NCBI GenBank assembly: GCA_022925895.1
Contig: JAKSYS010000756.1
Location: forward strand, 1-27,327
Origin: Fragilaria crotonensis
Lineage: Eukaryota > Bacillariophyta > Fragilariophyceae > Fragilariales > Fragilariaceae
Length of the DNA: 27,327 bases
Direction of reading: 5' to 3'
Positions 18,175-27,327 of this stretch are shown one piece after another. The translations under genes were made by a program, and so were the position numbers. The stretch's first letter is position 1; the number at the start of each line of letters is the position of its first letter. The notes below the pieces were generated by a model. The model made no database searches. It was given only the letters and a program-made list of their open reading frames with translations, and was not told the DNA's origin.

Positions 18175-18561
18175 ATGTCGTCGTCTTCCAAATCTGCCTC
18201 GAAAGAATCCCCTGCCGCAGCTGCATTGCCTGCTGTAAAAGCTGCTAGCAGCAGTCTGGAAGAAGTTGAAAGCACAGTGTCTCGGTTGTCCTCGCACAAG
18301 GGTGTCCAAGGTGTGATGATTCTTTCGGAGAAGGGCGAGATTGTCCATTCCACCTTTCCTCCGGAATCAGAAGTGGAACAAGCCAAGATTCTCGTGAAGA
18401 TTAAGCGGCTCTCTTCCAGTTTATTTCACGATACGGAAGAAGAAGTTTCGTTCATCCGCATCCGGACGCAACAGCACGAATTGTTGGTATCACCCAACAA
18501 TGACTACTTGTTGGTCGTGCTGCATAATCCCTTGGTTTCGTCTGTGGAAAAGGAACTTTAA
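18175..18561 (+). CDS. Dynein light chain, roadblock/LC7 type
   Basis: Roadblock/LC7 light chains dimerise and bind the dynein intermediate chain; related proteins act in Ragulator and small-GTPase regulation. The 128-residue product starts at MSSSSKSASK, a short low-complexity leader. From about residue 30 it matches the animal roadblock pattern throughout: EEVESTVSRLSSHKGVQGVM, then GEIVHSTF, AKILVKIKRLSSSLF, EEVSFIRIRTQQHELLVSP and DYLLVVLHNP. The upstream Met at 18034 is not supported. The gene has no intron. The assignment is to DYNLRB rather than to MglB or Ragulator relatives because of the FIRIR and HELLVSPNNDYLLVVL core. Phaeodactylum-like diatoms are reported to have a reduced set of flagellar genes, so a cytoplasmic role is likely, but that is inference. 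Confidence 0.93.
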   Translation: MSSSSKSASKESPAAAALPAVKAASSSLEEVESTVSRLSSHKGVQGVMILSEKGEIVHSTFPPESEVEQAKILVKIKRLSSSLFHDTEEEVSFIRIRTQQHELLVSPNNDYLLVVLHNPLVSSVEKEL

Positions 18562-18810
18562 TGGAACGATGAAGAATTATTACTTTGTCAACTAGATGTT
18601 GCCACCATATGTATGAACGTGCTCTATCAGAAGATAACAATGCCATGCATAAACAAAAGGCACTATGGATGATGTTTGATACGAGAGAAGCGTGTCAAAT
18701 TAATGAAGCAATTTTGCATGATAGAATGATCACATTGCAGTCAATAGTTCACTCTCCCATTCCGTAATTTAGACCAACGAGTTTACTATCTCCGAAACAT
18801 AATCCATAGT

Positions 18811-19955
18811 TTACTTCTTCGGAAACAGAGCTTCTTCAAAGTGTTTCCACAAGATGGAAAAGAGAATTCCCTGAAGTCCGTTACTAAAAATCTTGGTCTC
18901 GAGTCCTCTCAAAAAGAGTCCCTGCACACCAGATTCTGAAATAACGTTGCGGACCACCTGCAAGTAGGTCAGAGCATCGGGATGGCTCTGTTTGTAGACC
19001 TTGACGACGCGAATGGAATTGGAACACGTGTCACTAATGGCCGACGAACAAAATCCAATCAAGGCGCGACGACCCAATTCCTTGATACGATCGTCCTGCT
19101 TCGGGATGTGTTCTGACAAATAGTTGTAGGTAAAGAACCAAGGATAGTGACCGACAAAGGTGGCAGATGCCGCAGCGATGGAACCGTTGTAGACACTAAA
19201 ATAACATCAAGTGATGTGTGAAATGATGTACGGAAATCCACAGAATTGGTTGAGAATGACGCCTCTCACATGATGCATGACGCATGATGCATGACGAAAG
19301 CAACAAATATACTGCAAAGATATGTATCCTTACCTCAGAGGTCCATTGGTTTTGATTTTGTCCACGACAGCACTGAATTTTCCAGTGACTTGCATCGTTG
19401 TCTTGATGGTATCGACGGGCATGAGGAAGATACGAAACAAGGCGGCAGCTACCGAGGCCGATACGGTCTTGAAACCAACGTTAAGGTTTCTGGTAAATTC
19501 ATAAGAGTCCATTAACGTGAGCATGCCTGTATTTGCCGCAGTATCTCCAAAGCGTGACAGCGGACCCTGAATAAGAGCAGGAAGGACACCGCGGTAGAAG
19601 CGAGGGATACCACCGTCAGCGTAGAGAGTTCGGAGAGCCGTGGGGAAAGTAGTTCCATTGCGGTATTGATAGTTAATGGTAGTCCTCATCCACTGTGATG
19701 ATCAACAACGACATGGGAAAATTTTGGTCGCGTTAGTGTAAGGATGACGAATCGAGGGTTGAGGGCAACGCCTTGGTGGCATGGTATTCATATTTCTCCA
19801 TAAATCCAAAACCCAACAAACACACGTACCATCAAACATGCCACGTTGGCTCCCATGGCAACTGCTCCAGCTGTTCCTCCACGCATAGCACTCGCACCAG
19901 CCTTTTGCATGACCTCCTTAAATGAGGGTGTTGGTTTCGTGTCGTCGGCGCTCAT
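18811..19955 (-). CDS. Mitochondrial carrier family (SLC25-like) protein, three exons
   Basis: Carriers of this family exchange metabolites across the inner mitochondrial membrane. Exons are 19830-19955, 19334-19692 and 18811-19195. The introns are 137 bp (GTACGT..CACAG) and 138 bp (GTAAGG..TTTTAG), and splicing gives 289 residues, the usual carrier length. Three repeats are visible. The second carries a good signature, LMPVDTIKTTMQV (the Px[DE]xx[KR] motif). The first reads GANVACLMWMRTT and the third SNSIRVVKVYK; both lack the signature Pro. GGIPRFYRG and SGVQGLFLRG match the conserved [FYW]-x-G matrix-helix ends. It is a divergent carrier, and I cannot name a substrate. The N-terminal exon (MSADDTKPTPSFKEV) fits a start just before the first repeat. 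It is convergent with the LC7 gene. Confidence 0.85.
19269..19296. repeat. Two-copy 14-bp tandem repeat inside a carrier intron
   Basis: CATGATGCATGACG occurs twice in direct succession at 19269-19282 and 19283-19296. It lies within the second intron of the mitochondrial carrier gene and has no visible effect on the splice sites. Confidence 0.85.
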
Positions 19956-20891
19956 TTTGTGTTGACGGTGACTACTATGTTGTAGTAGTATGCTGGGGAA
20001 TTAGATACGAATGTGTTGGAATACCTGGCAATGTCAGAGATGCCGAGATCGAGATTAGAACAGATACGAAGAGCGAGAGCTATGACGTTATGCCTGAAAT
20101 ATGCGGAGGAGCAAAGATGAGCAATGCGGATCTACTACTGCTAGCATACTAGCACCATAACATACGCGTGTCCATGAGCCAGAAAGGCCAGAACACTTTC
20201 CACACACGTCATCAACGGAGAGATGTCGGAGGTCGGAGGCAGCGTGTCGAATATCCGGAATGGCCTACTGCATAAGTACCGTGTACAAACTGTACTACGC
20301 ATACATACGGAGAAGTACATTAATCCGAGTACGATGGACAGGCTACCGTACTGTTCCAAGCATTCGAGTGTATTCTGTACAGTATGTGTATGACGAGGTA
20401 CAGTATGTCATACTGTATCCTGTACTCTGTACCGTACTCCAGTATACGTTCCAATGGCCTCTAGTAGTATCATATGTCATACTTCATATGATACTACATT
20501 ACGCCATGCAAGCTGTACCTTTGTGATTGAATTATTTTGATGACTTGACAATACGACATACGACACAGCCTACAGTTCAAACCTGTGACAGACTCAATAC
20601 TCGACTACTTGTACCTGGTACTGTAGAACCTCCTACCGACGCGTGGACGACGAATGACGGGATACTTTGCCGAGGAATCAAGTTCCAAGAGAAAAACACT
20701 CATTATCGCCTCATCTCTGTTATCAGTGGAGAGCAATCTTAAATTTGATCGTCGAACTGAGATGAACCCTCTCGCGGTTTCGACACTTCAGTAACTCTAT
20801 TCCAAATCACGTCAGAGAAGCTGCGCATCTTGATATGCGAAGCGAGTCCATTCAAATTGTGAGACGCGATCGATTGCGTCGTTCGATCACT
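19956..20891. other. Divergent intergenic region with GTAC-rich DNA and an inverted repeat
   Basis: No gene is recognised in this 936-bp interval between the divergent carrier and XPRT-fusion genes. Several GTAC-containing motifs lie at 20275-20450. A perfect 13-bp inverted repeat (GTAGTATCATATG and its complement, 20464-20476 and 20485-20497, loop 8) could form a hairpin. Promoters for both flanking genes must lie here but cannot be placed. Confidence 0.45.
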
Positions 20892-23111
20892 ATGCACCAT
20901 ATGATCCGAAAAGTGTCATGTTATTGTTTCGCACTGGCGTCACTTTCAGAAGCATTTTTGATTCACCCACCACTGCACAGCACATCTCTCTACCGAGATC
21001 ACGAATCCTTCCAACACAGCTCCAAAGTCACAGTGGCTGCGAAAAAGACCAAGAAACAGCAATCTCGTGCCGACATGGACGATGTCAATCGTTGGTATGA
21101 AAATGTTCGTTCGGACGCCACTCCGGACGTTGTGTTTTGGGAAGAAATGGAACGACAGCGATTGTTGAATCAAATTAGTCCTTCAGAAACCCAAATGAAC
21201 GACTATGGTGCCAACGCACGTGCGGTTGCCTCGACGGCATCGTCTTTACTTGGATTTCAAAACACTGGAAGCACAATCACGGGATCACCAACGACGTCGA
21301 CATCGACCATGATGGCAAGCATCGCGTCATCTTCTGTGGCGTCTCTCAAGAAGTCAGCATTGGCACCCATGTTATTGCAGCAACAGGAAATGCTGAAAGT
21401 CGAACGGAGTACCGAGAGTACGCTCCTGGAGTATGTGCAGTTTGCCGTTCCTGATAATTGGATCAGTGAACCGTTGGTTGCCATGTTTGGGAACATGGAC
21501 AGCTTGGAAGCTGATGCTATGGAATTGGAGGAACAAAATCGACGGATTGAGAAAGAATTGTCATCGTTGGATGAACAGGATGCGGAGGGCGATACAGCAT
21601 CGACATCGTCATCCATGGCCTCGGACCTTCAGGCCAACATTCAAAACTTCAATGATGCATGGATGACCGACGCGGAACCATGGGATATTTACGGGCAACC
21701 CCGAGAACTGACGGCGGATCGCGCCCTTAGAGTCAAGCCTGATCGTAGCAATGAATTCTTTTTCACCAGCGACTCGCCCCACGAAGCCGAAGACGCTCAG
21801 TTGGAACAGGAATTCTTGGATCGTATGAAGGGATGCACAATTTCCTCGAAGCGATTGGAGAAGGCACGCAATAATGTCAAGGCTCAAGAGTTCTTTCAAC
21901 GAGAACCTGATGCGATTGAAGGATTCGATCGAATGTGGGTATGTGCTATTGACAGTGCATGCTATCAGAATCTTGCTGGGGTGTTTCGGAACTACGGTGT
22001 GCAATTTGCTGATAACTTCGCAGATTTTGAGGATAACAGTGATATGGATGGTATGTATAGCATTGAGGATGTGGCGTCATATAAGGCACGCAAAGTCTTT
22101 GAAGTTACGGGACTGCCAGTTATTACGGCACGCACAAGCTTCGAGGTGGAACCTATCCCGCCTCCGGTTCCCGGCGGGGTAGTTCCTCGCTCCCAGAATC
22201 CGCTCGTCAGTAGCGGGTATCGTTTCAATAGCATCGGTTTGCACGTCGATTACATGATTGAGGCGTTGAAACCAGTCTCCGAACCCAAACGTGTGTGCCG
22301 TTACCGCACTTGCCTTTGTTACTATGATGGTGAAATGGAACTGTACGAGTATAGCTGCTTGGACTGCGATATTCATTGGGCGACTTCGTTGAGGACCTTC
22401 ATTCCCATGAATCAGGCGATCAATCAAATCTGCAAGACGTTGCAACTCACATTCGGCTTTGAGTACATGAAATGGCTTAAAAACTCTCAAGCCGAAGCGA
22501 CCTCTCGGTTCGGAAACGCTGTCACTCAACTCCGCGACCGCGTTCTCAAGGACGGAAGAGTCTTACCCAACGATATTATTGACGTCTCGGCCTTTATGGA
22601 TTCCATGGTCGATGTCAATCTCATGGATGATTGCGCCAAGGAATTGGCCGAGCGATTCAAGGAAATGAAACCCACCAAGATTCTCACAGTCGCAACCACA
22701 GGCCTCGTCATCGCCCTACCCATGGCCAAATACCTTCAAGTCCCTGTTGTGTACGCCCGTAAAGAACGCAATGTGGTCATGGCGGACACCTTCAAGGCGA
22801 ACTATTCGAGCAAGACGGTGGGCAAGAACCGAGAGTTGCTTGTAAGCAAATTGCACATTCTTGACGATGATCGGGTTCTGATCGTGGATGACTTTCTCAG
22901 TTCGGGTGCATCACAAGATGCGTTGCTGCGCATCGTGGCCGAAGCTGGTGCCGAATCAGTCGGTGTTGGCGTCTTGCTGGAAAAGGTGTATGATTCGGGT
23001 CGACGATCGCTTTCGGGATTTAACGTGCCGGTAGAAAGTCTGTGTCGTGTTGCATCTGTGCAAGGTGGGGTGATTCAGTTGATTGAGGAAGAGGGTTTTA
23101 ATTTGATGTAA
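20892..23111 (+). CDS. Plastid-targeted-looking protein with C-terminal xanthine-phosphoribosyltransferase-like domain
   Basis: The product (739 residues from the Met at 20892) begins with a hydrophobic segment CYCFALASLSEA followed by Phe at the predicted cleavage site. This resembles the diatom plastid ASAFAP motif, and a Ser/His-rich transit-like stretch follows. I preferred this start, or the Met at 20901, over the Met at 20835 because the latter adds a basic leader before the signal peptide. A large middle region has no domain I can name; it includes a Cys-rich CRYRTCLCYYDGEMELYEY and SCLDCDIHW. The last 190 residues resemble bacterial xanthine phosphoribosyltransferase: LKDGRVLPNDIIDVSAFMDS, TVATTGLVIALPMAKYLQVP, YARKER, then the PRPP-binding VLIVDDFLSSGAS (662-674) and VGVGVLLEKVYDSGR. 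A purine-salvage or PRPP-sensing role in or near the plastid is inferred. The middle region may be regulatory. Confidence 0.75.
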   Translation: MHHMIRKVSCYCFALASLSEAFLIHPPLHSTSLYRDHESFQHSSKVTVAAKKTKKQQSRADMDDVNRWYENVRSDATPDVVFWEEMERQRLLNQISPSETQMNDYGANARAVASTASSLLGFQNTGSTITGSPTTSTSTMMASIASSSVASLKKSALAPMLLQQQEMLKVERSTESTLLEYVQFAVPDNWISEPLVAMFGNMDSLEADAMELEEQNRRIEKELSSLDEQDAEGDTASTSSSMASDLQANIQNFNDAWMTDAEPWDIYGQPRELTADRALRVKPDRSNEFFFTSDSPHEAEDAQLEQEFLDRMKGCTISSKRLEKARNNVKAQEFFQREPDAIEGFDRMWVCAIDSACYQNLAGVFRNYGVQFADNFADFEDNSDMDGMYSIEDVASYKARKVFEVTGLPVITARTSFEVEPIPPPVPGGVVPRSQNPLVSSGYRFNSIGLHVDYMIEALKPVSEPKRVCRYRTCLCYYDGEMELYEYSCLDCDIHWATSLRTFIPMNQAINQICKTLQLTFGFEYMKWLKNSQAEATSRFGNAVTQLRDRVLKDGRVLPNDIIDVSAFMDSMVDVNLMDDCAKELAERFKEMKPTKILTVATTGLVIALPMAKYLQVPVVYARKERNVVMADTFKANYSSKTVGKNRELLVSKLHILDDDRVLIVDDFLSSGASQDALLRIVAEAGAESVGVGVLLEKVYDSGRRSLSGFNVPVESLCRVASVQGGVIQLIEEEGFNLM

Positions 23112-23161
23112 GATCGGTAACTTCCGTGGCGACCGTTCCTAAGTATCCTACTAGTCACCTA

Positions 23162-24590
23162 CTAGTATCTGGCGCTTGATGAATGATTCAGCGTGTGCAA
23201 TTCAGTCAATAGAGCACTTGCTTTGCGAAACAAGAGGTAGCAAATGACGGCAAGCAAGACAATGGACATGTTGAGCGCAGGGTCGGTGATCCAAGAGATG
23301 TCAATTTCATAGGGATTTGCTGCATTCTCATCCGCTATAACTGCTGGTGTGGCATCCTCGTCATCAACAATTACTTCTTCGAGGATTGTTGGAGCTGCCT
23401 GAGCTGTTTCTGGCTCATGCGCGAGTGCTGGAACAGAGTTCGGAATGTCGAAACTTGGCGCTTCCTCGGTAACTTGCGCTGCATCAGCCGTAATCGCTGC
23501 CGAAGACACATTTTCGTTCTTCCCTACGTCGTCCTCGCCGTCACCGTCCTCCGTTGTGCTAGTATCTTTCGTTTCGTTTGCGATTTGCGCCAGCCTCAAT
23601 TGTTCAATTTCTTTTTCAAATCGACTTGTCTTCTCCTTCTTAGGTTGTTCTCCCTCTTCAAGTTTGGGTAGCAAATCTGCAGCCTTACCACACCGAGGAC
23701 AAGTGAAGTTAACTGATTTTTTGGCCAATCGCTGTCGTTCTGGTGCCGTCCAATCAAGTGCTCCAATGGCCCCATCGGCAGGCGATGGCAAAAAGGCAAT
23801 CAGAGCTTCGAGAATGAGGCGAATTCCCCAGGCTGGTTGCCATAATTCTGGATGGAAGGCACTGAAGGAAAGGCAAATTTTGGTATTGGTATCGAATCGA
23901 CCGGAGGGTGTAAGGAACATTATGTGAGGTGGTTTGAACTATCAGTAGAGAATTTTGTATGCGAGCGATACAATGGAGTTAGAAAAAGGAGCCGCAAGGC
24001 GCACCAGTAGTCATGCAACGTGTTACTTACTGGGTACTCCGGTGGAAGCTGTGGTATCAACGGGGAAGAAAGATTTCAGATGTGAACAAAGTGCTGCACA
24101 AAATCTATAATCAATCAGAAAAGCAAGAGCGCTGTGGATCAGGTTGAAACATACCAATATCCTTCCGTGGTAAATACCTCCTTCAAAATCAGTTGCGTCT
24201 GCCCCTCGGATCGTGAAATGCCTACTCCATCGAAAACGGCGAAGCCAGTTTGGTTGGGTTGCAAGTGGCATGTGTTAGTGCTTTCTTTTTCTAAGGATGC
24301 CAAGGATAACCTCCTACTGAAGATAAAATCAGCATGTTTCAAATGCAAAATGCTGTGGACTTCTCAAACACCTTCTTTACGGAACACAACCAACAGGCGA
24401 TTTTCGGAGTCCTCCAGAACTCCAGAACATGGTACATATGACGAGTTCGCAAATGCAACCAACAACGACACGCAACTTACCATTCGAACATGTCGTCCTC
24501 TAACGGAGCCGCATGGTAACGATCGGATGGATTCAGCAATAACTCTCGAACATCGGCTTGAATACGACGAAGCGAAGGAGACTTGGACAT
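23162..24590 (-). CDS. Tail-anchored ubiquitin-conjugating enzyme E2, UBE2J/UBC6 type, four exons
   Basis: UBE2J/UBC6 enzymes sit on the ER surface and ubiquitinate substrates for ER-associated degradation. Exons are 24481-24590, 24155-24221, 24031-24048 and 23162-23938. The introns are 259, 106 and 92 bp, and all splice sites are GT..AG. The spliced product has 323 residues. It begins MSKSPSLRRIQADVRELL and runs through EDDMFEW, HFTIRGADATDFEGGIYHGR, LPPEYPFKPP and PSGRFDTNTKICLSF. The catalytic Cys is residue 87, in the family's usual place. PAWGIRLILEALIAFLPSP and GAIGALDW follow. After the UBC fold come a CPRC motif, an acidic low-complexity linker and a C-terminal membrane anchor SIVLLAVICYLLF (about 287-303) with a short tail. 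The third exon is only 18 nt. An ordinary ER-facing role is likely. A plastid-associated (SELMA-like) role is less likely because no plastid presequence is present. Confidence 0.93.
24031..24048 (-). other. 18-nt microexon of the UBE2J-like gene
   Basis: CTTCCACCGGAGTACCCA (minus strand) encodes LPPEYP, the conserved E2 segment that must sit between HGRIL and FKPP. It is flanked by ACCACAG and GTAAGT. Both neighbouring introns are phase 0, so the microexon adds exactly six residues. Confidence 0.9.
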
Positions 24591-25556
24591 GGTAGTGCTA
24601 GTTCAGCAAAACAGAACAAACTGATTAAATGCTTGAAATGACGAAGTGGGCATACTGGAGAAAAGGCATAGTATTACAGGACAGTATTAGCTGGTGCCAC
24701 GTGCCCTTTTCACCAGGGAGATGCGGGAAAGTACTCTTTGGAGGTAAACTAGACAGTAGACCGCAGACTACTACGGTACACTATATTGTTGACGTACTTG
24801 TACCTTTAACCACCCTTACAAATACATTGTACGAATGCGATGTAACTTGTGTCTAACGGTAGACCTTCATTCGACTTGCGAACGTGAATCAACCTTCAAT
24901 ATCATACGCCGTGGTGGTACTTGTACTTGAACCTGTTACAAGTACTCCGTGTGGACGAAGCGGATATAGGATATATGCGTACACGAGTATTCTATGTTCT
25001 ATGTGGTATGTGGTAAAAGTACCAGGTACCAGTACTCCTTACCTGTGCCGACAACGTACATATGTTGATCTGTGCTCTGTTAATTGGTGAATGCATAGTA
25101 CGTTGGATGTATGAAATATGAACAACTGCATAAGTATTGAATTGTGCAGTACCGTACTGTACCATTGCAGTGGAATACACGAGTGTTGGTAATCGGCACG
25201 CGGGATGCTGCAAGCTGTTTGATGGGATTGGAGCAGCCATTTTCATGCCACGGTTATTTTCATACAGTGCTCGAACTCCACCATAATACTAGTAGACACT
25301 ACTACCGCTATGTAGCTCCAGCAGAGAATATAGAGAGGTCTCTACTAATTGAGTTTTGTGGATTACTGGTGCCGGTGTATTTGGTGGCATATTTTAATAC
25401 TCGAGTACATGGGGAAGGCCTTTATGATGCTTCGTCTTTAGCCAGTGGTGTGCTAGTAGTAGTACACTACTACCAGGCACCATACCATACCATACAAAAC
25501 CACTTGTCTTAATAGTAGAACGTGATCTATGTGTTCACCAGGGCTCCTTCCTCGAA

Positions 25557-26360
25557 TCACGAGTGACGGACGAAACGGATCAGATATCGGGTCAGATATC
25601 TGTCAGATGTTGTACCAGGCGGCTCTCGTAGAAAACATCACCTCGTCCACCAGATCTGATCAGATGTCGGTCAGATGATCTGTTCAGATCTGCATATATT
25701 TACGACCTCGCATGATATTTTTTGTACCACGAGCGTCGTAGAAAAAAAACAGATATCTGTCCACGATCTGGCAGATATCTGATCTGTTTCGTCCGTCAAG
25801 CATAACATTGTTTTTGCCAAACTTTGAGAGCCCATAACTTTGCCAATAATGGCACCAAAGTAGATATTGAAACAGATTCGGAAAGCGCGAGATGTGAACT
25901 TTCCGAATCTGTCCTTCATTTTATAATGACCTTCTTCGTTCAATTGTTATATCCCGACAAATGTTGTCGATTTTGTTGTTTTCGGGAAAAAGTGCTTTCT
26001 GATGAGCCTCTAACTCTTCAACGAAGTGAGATACAAGATAAAGTAGTGCAGATTTGGAAAGCTGCTTCATAGGGCTTTTGATATCTGTTTCAATATCTAT
26101 GTTGCTGCCATTATTGGCGAAGTTATGGGCTCACAAAGTTTGCCTGAAGGCAAATAACAATGGAATGCGCACCGTCTTGCCACCGGGACTGACAGATCTG
26201 AAAAACAGATCTGTGTCAGATGTTCTCGAGACATCCGTTTTCTTCTACGGCACTCGTGGTACAAACACTCCTCGGGACCTCGAACAGATGTCGCATCTGA
26301 ACGGATACGTGCCACGTTGTACCTCATCAGATCTGTCGGCAAGACGGTTGCGGCTCGTGA
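25557..26360. repeat. Large imperfect foldback element with CAGAT-rich subterminal repeats
   Basis: The two halves are imperfect reverse complements. An inner block at about 25818-25878 (CAAACTTTG..GAGCCCATAACTT..GATATTGAAACAGAT) matches the reverse complement of 26083-26143 with few changes. A middle block TTTGTACCACGAG..CGTAGAA (about 25710-25745) matches the reverse complement of about 26235-26270. The outermost matching bases are TCACGAG (25557-25563) and CTCGTGA (26354-26360). Both halves carry repeated CAGAT/ATCTG motifs, densest at 25580-25790 and 26190-26340. The centre has no coding region. It resembles a non-autonomous DNA transposon with subterminal repeats; no target-site duplication was identified. 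Confidence 0.65.
25872..25912. repeat. Perfect 14-bp hairpin inside the foldback element
   Basis: ACAGATTCGGAAAG (25872-25885) and its exact complement CTTTCCGAATCTGT (25899-25912) flank a 13-base loop. The hairpin lies just inside the left inner arm. Confidence 0.85.
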
Positions 26361-27327
26361 CTAGCATCATGTTTTCTACATGCAAAGTCCATTGCGACTA
26401 CGACATACGAATAAACTGTATATACATAGATAGAGATACGAAGATTGTTCACGCGAGTACTTGTCATCCACCTACTACAAGTACCGGTTGGACCATTCCA
26501 ACCAGACTTGACTGCACGATACGCGATGTCGATTGCATACACTGGGTAATAGTGCCCATATCACGCATACCTGCAAACTACTGTAGAATCAAAACATACT
26601 GGTGTACTGGAGTATCATACAATACAGATCCTCGGACTGAAGTCTGTGCCCTTTCATGATAGCAAGGGAAAAGCTCGCCTGGAGTAGTACAAGTACTCCA
26701 GTACGTCCTCGACAGTAAAATCATCCGTACTGGTACTGGTACTACGGACTCACAAAGAGATATGGTATTCAGTATACAGTATGAATATTGTGCCAGTAGC
26801 ATGCGTTCGCGTATTGGAGTGCAGCATAGCGCAGTGCACACAAGGAAGACGAGTGAAATCAATACGCTCCGAGTATCGTACTTGTACTCTGCATGTGTAT
26901 GCACACAACCTATTATTGGTATGATAAAAGTACACGAATTGCAGTACGAGTACCTACGACGGCACAGATTACGATCATCGAGTCTGTTTTAGTTCGCAGC
27001 GTCCGCAGCTAAACCCTAAACCTATTTTACATACAGTACGTAATCTTTTTTGGTAGCACGTGATCGTTGATACTCTTAGTATTTGTACTGTAGTTGATGA
27101 TAGTAGTCCGAGTAATGGGAGTACTACAGTTCTACTCTAGTAGGAGTAGAGAGTAGTAGTACAAGGACCAGTTACGACGAAGCAGAATCTTGCACTCTCC
27201 GGGAAAAATTTGGACTTTCCCGCATCTCCCAGGTAGCACTATGTATGACATCGTACTACATCAATATTGTATATATATATACAGTCTGAAATTGAGCCAT
27301 ATTTAATATTGACGGATAGTTAGCCCA

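Larger units (their letters stand above)
24591..27327. other. Gene-free right end with GTAC-rich DNA and a foldback element
   Basis: No gene is convincing in these 2.7 kb. GTAC-containing motifs are dense in 24730-25480 and 26450-27260. A short CCATA microsatellite lies near 25480. An inverted-repeat element occupies about 25557-26360. Near the end are a TGTATATATATATACA palindrome (27269-27284) and a short CTAAACCCTAAACC stretch (27010-27023). Open frames such as 26054-26659 run across the right arm of the foldback and into GTAC-rich DNA, which argues against their being genes. Confidence 0.5.

Noticed and set aside
26054-26659. A 201-codon + strand open frame
   Set aside because: It runs across the right arm of a foldback element into GTAC-rich DNA and has no protein-like conservation pattern.
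27010-27023. CTAAACCCTAAACC, similar to a plant-type telomere repeat
   Set aside because: There are only two units, with no subtelomeric array, so chance is enough to explain it.
1-27327. tRNA, rRNA and CRISPR features
   Set aside because: I looked for T-loop GTTCGAA sequences with a matching acceptor stem and for regular repeat-spacer arrays, and found none that fit. A covariance-model scan would be decisive.

Overview
This is a compact, intron-bearing nuclear segment of a microalga. A diatom such as Phaeodactylum is the best fit, by inference. Genes lie on both strands with 50-900 bp gaps. Introns are short (64-259 bp) with GT..AG ends. One protein begins with a signal peptide followed by a transit-like stretch whose predicted cleavage site reads SEA|F, which resembles the diatom plastid ASAFAP motif. 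There is no prokaryotic operon structure, CRISPR array or rRNA.

Layout, left to right: a TFIIS-type transcription elongation factor (292-1212, +); a spliced type I membrane protein of unknown function (1264-2858, -); a 1.5 kb gap with a foldback element that has perfect 55-bp inverted ends; a three-exon C-terminal-motor (kinesin-14-like) kinesin (4353-8118, +); a 1 kb gap with a duplicated ~100-bp block; a WRAP53/TCAB1-like WD40 protein (9129-10304, -); a double-hotdog MaoC-like enzyme, probably mitochondrial (10756-12009, +); a spliced ARL8-like GTPase (12227-12849, -); a second, divergent type I membrane protein whose frame is broken (13989-14971, +); a USE1-like SNARE with a very long C-terminal repeat and ankyrin extension (14988-17714, -); a roadblock/LC7 dynein light chain (18175-18561, +); a three-exon mitochondrial carrier (18811-19955, -); a plastid-type protein ending in a xanthine-phosphoribosyltransferase-like domain (20892-23111, +); a four-exon tail-anchored UBE2J/UBC6-type E2 with an 18-nt microexon (23162-24590, -); and 2.7 kb of gene-free DNA with a second large foldback element.

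The genes do not form one pathway. Several share cell-biological themes that may be coincidental: microtubule motors (kinesin, LC7 light chain, ARL8 as a lysosome/vesicle-motor adaptor), ER membrane traffic and quality control (USE1-like SNARE, UBE2J), and organelle metabolism (carrier, MaoC protein, XPRT fusion). The most unusual items are the SNARE with a predicted lumenal repeat/ankyrin extension, the kinesin with degenerate nucleotide-switch motifs, the two foldback elements, the microexon, and the strong confinement of GTAC-rich DNA to intergenic regions. Splice sites were deduced by eye from frame continuity and family motifs.
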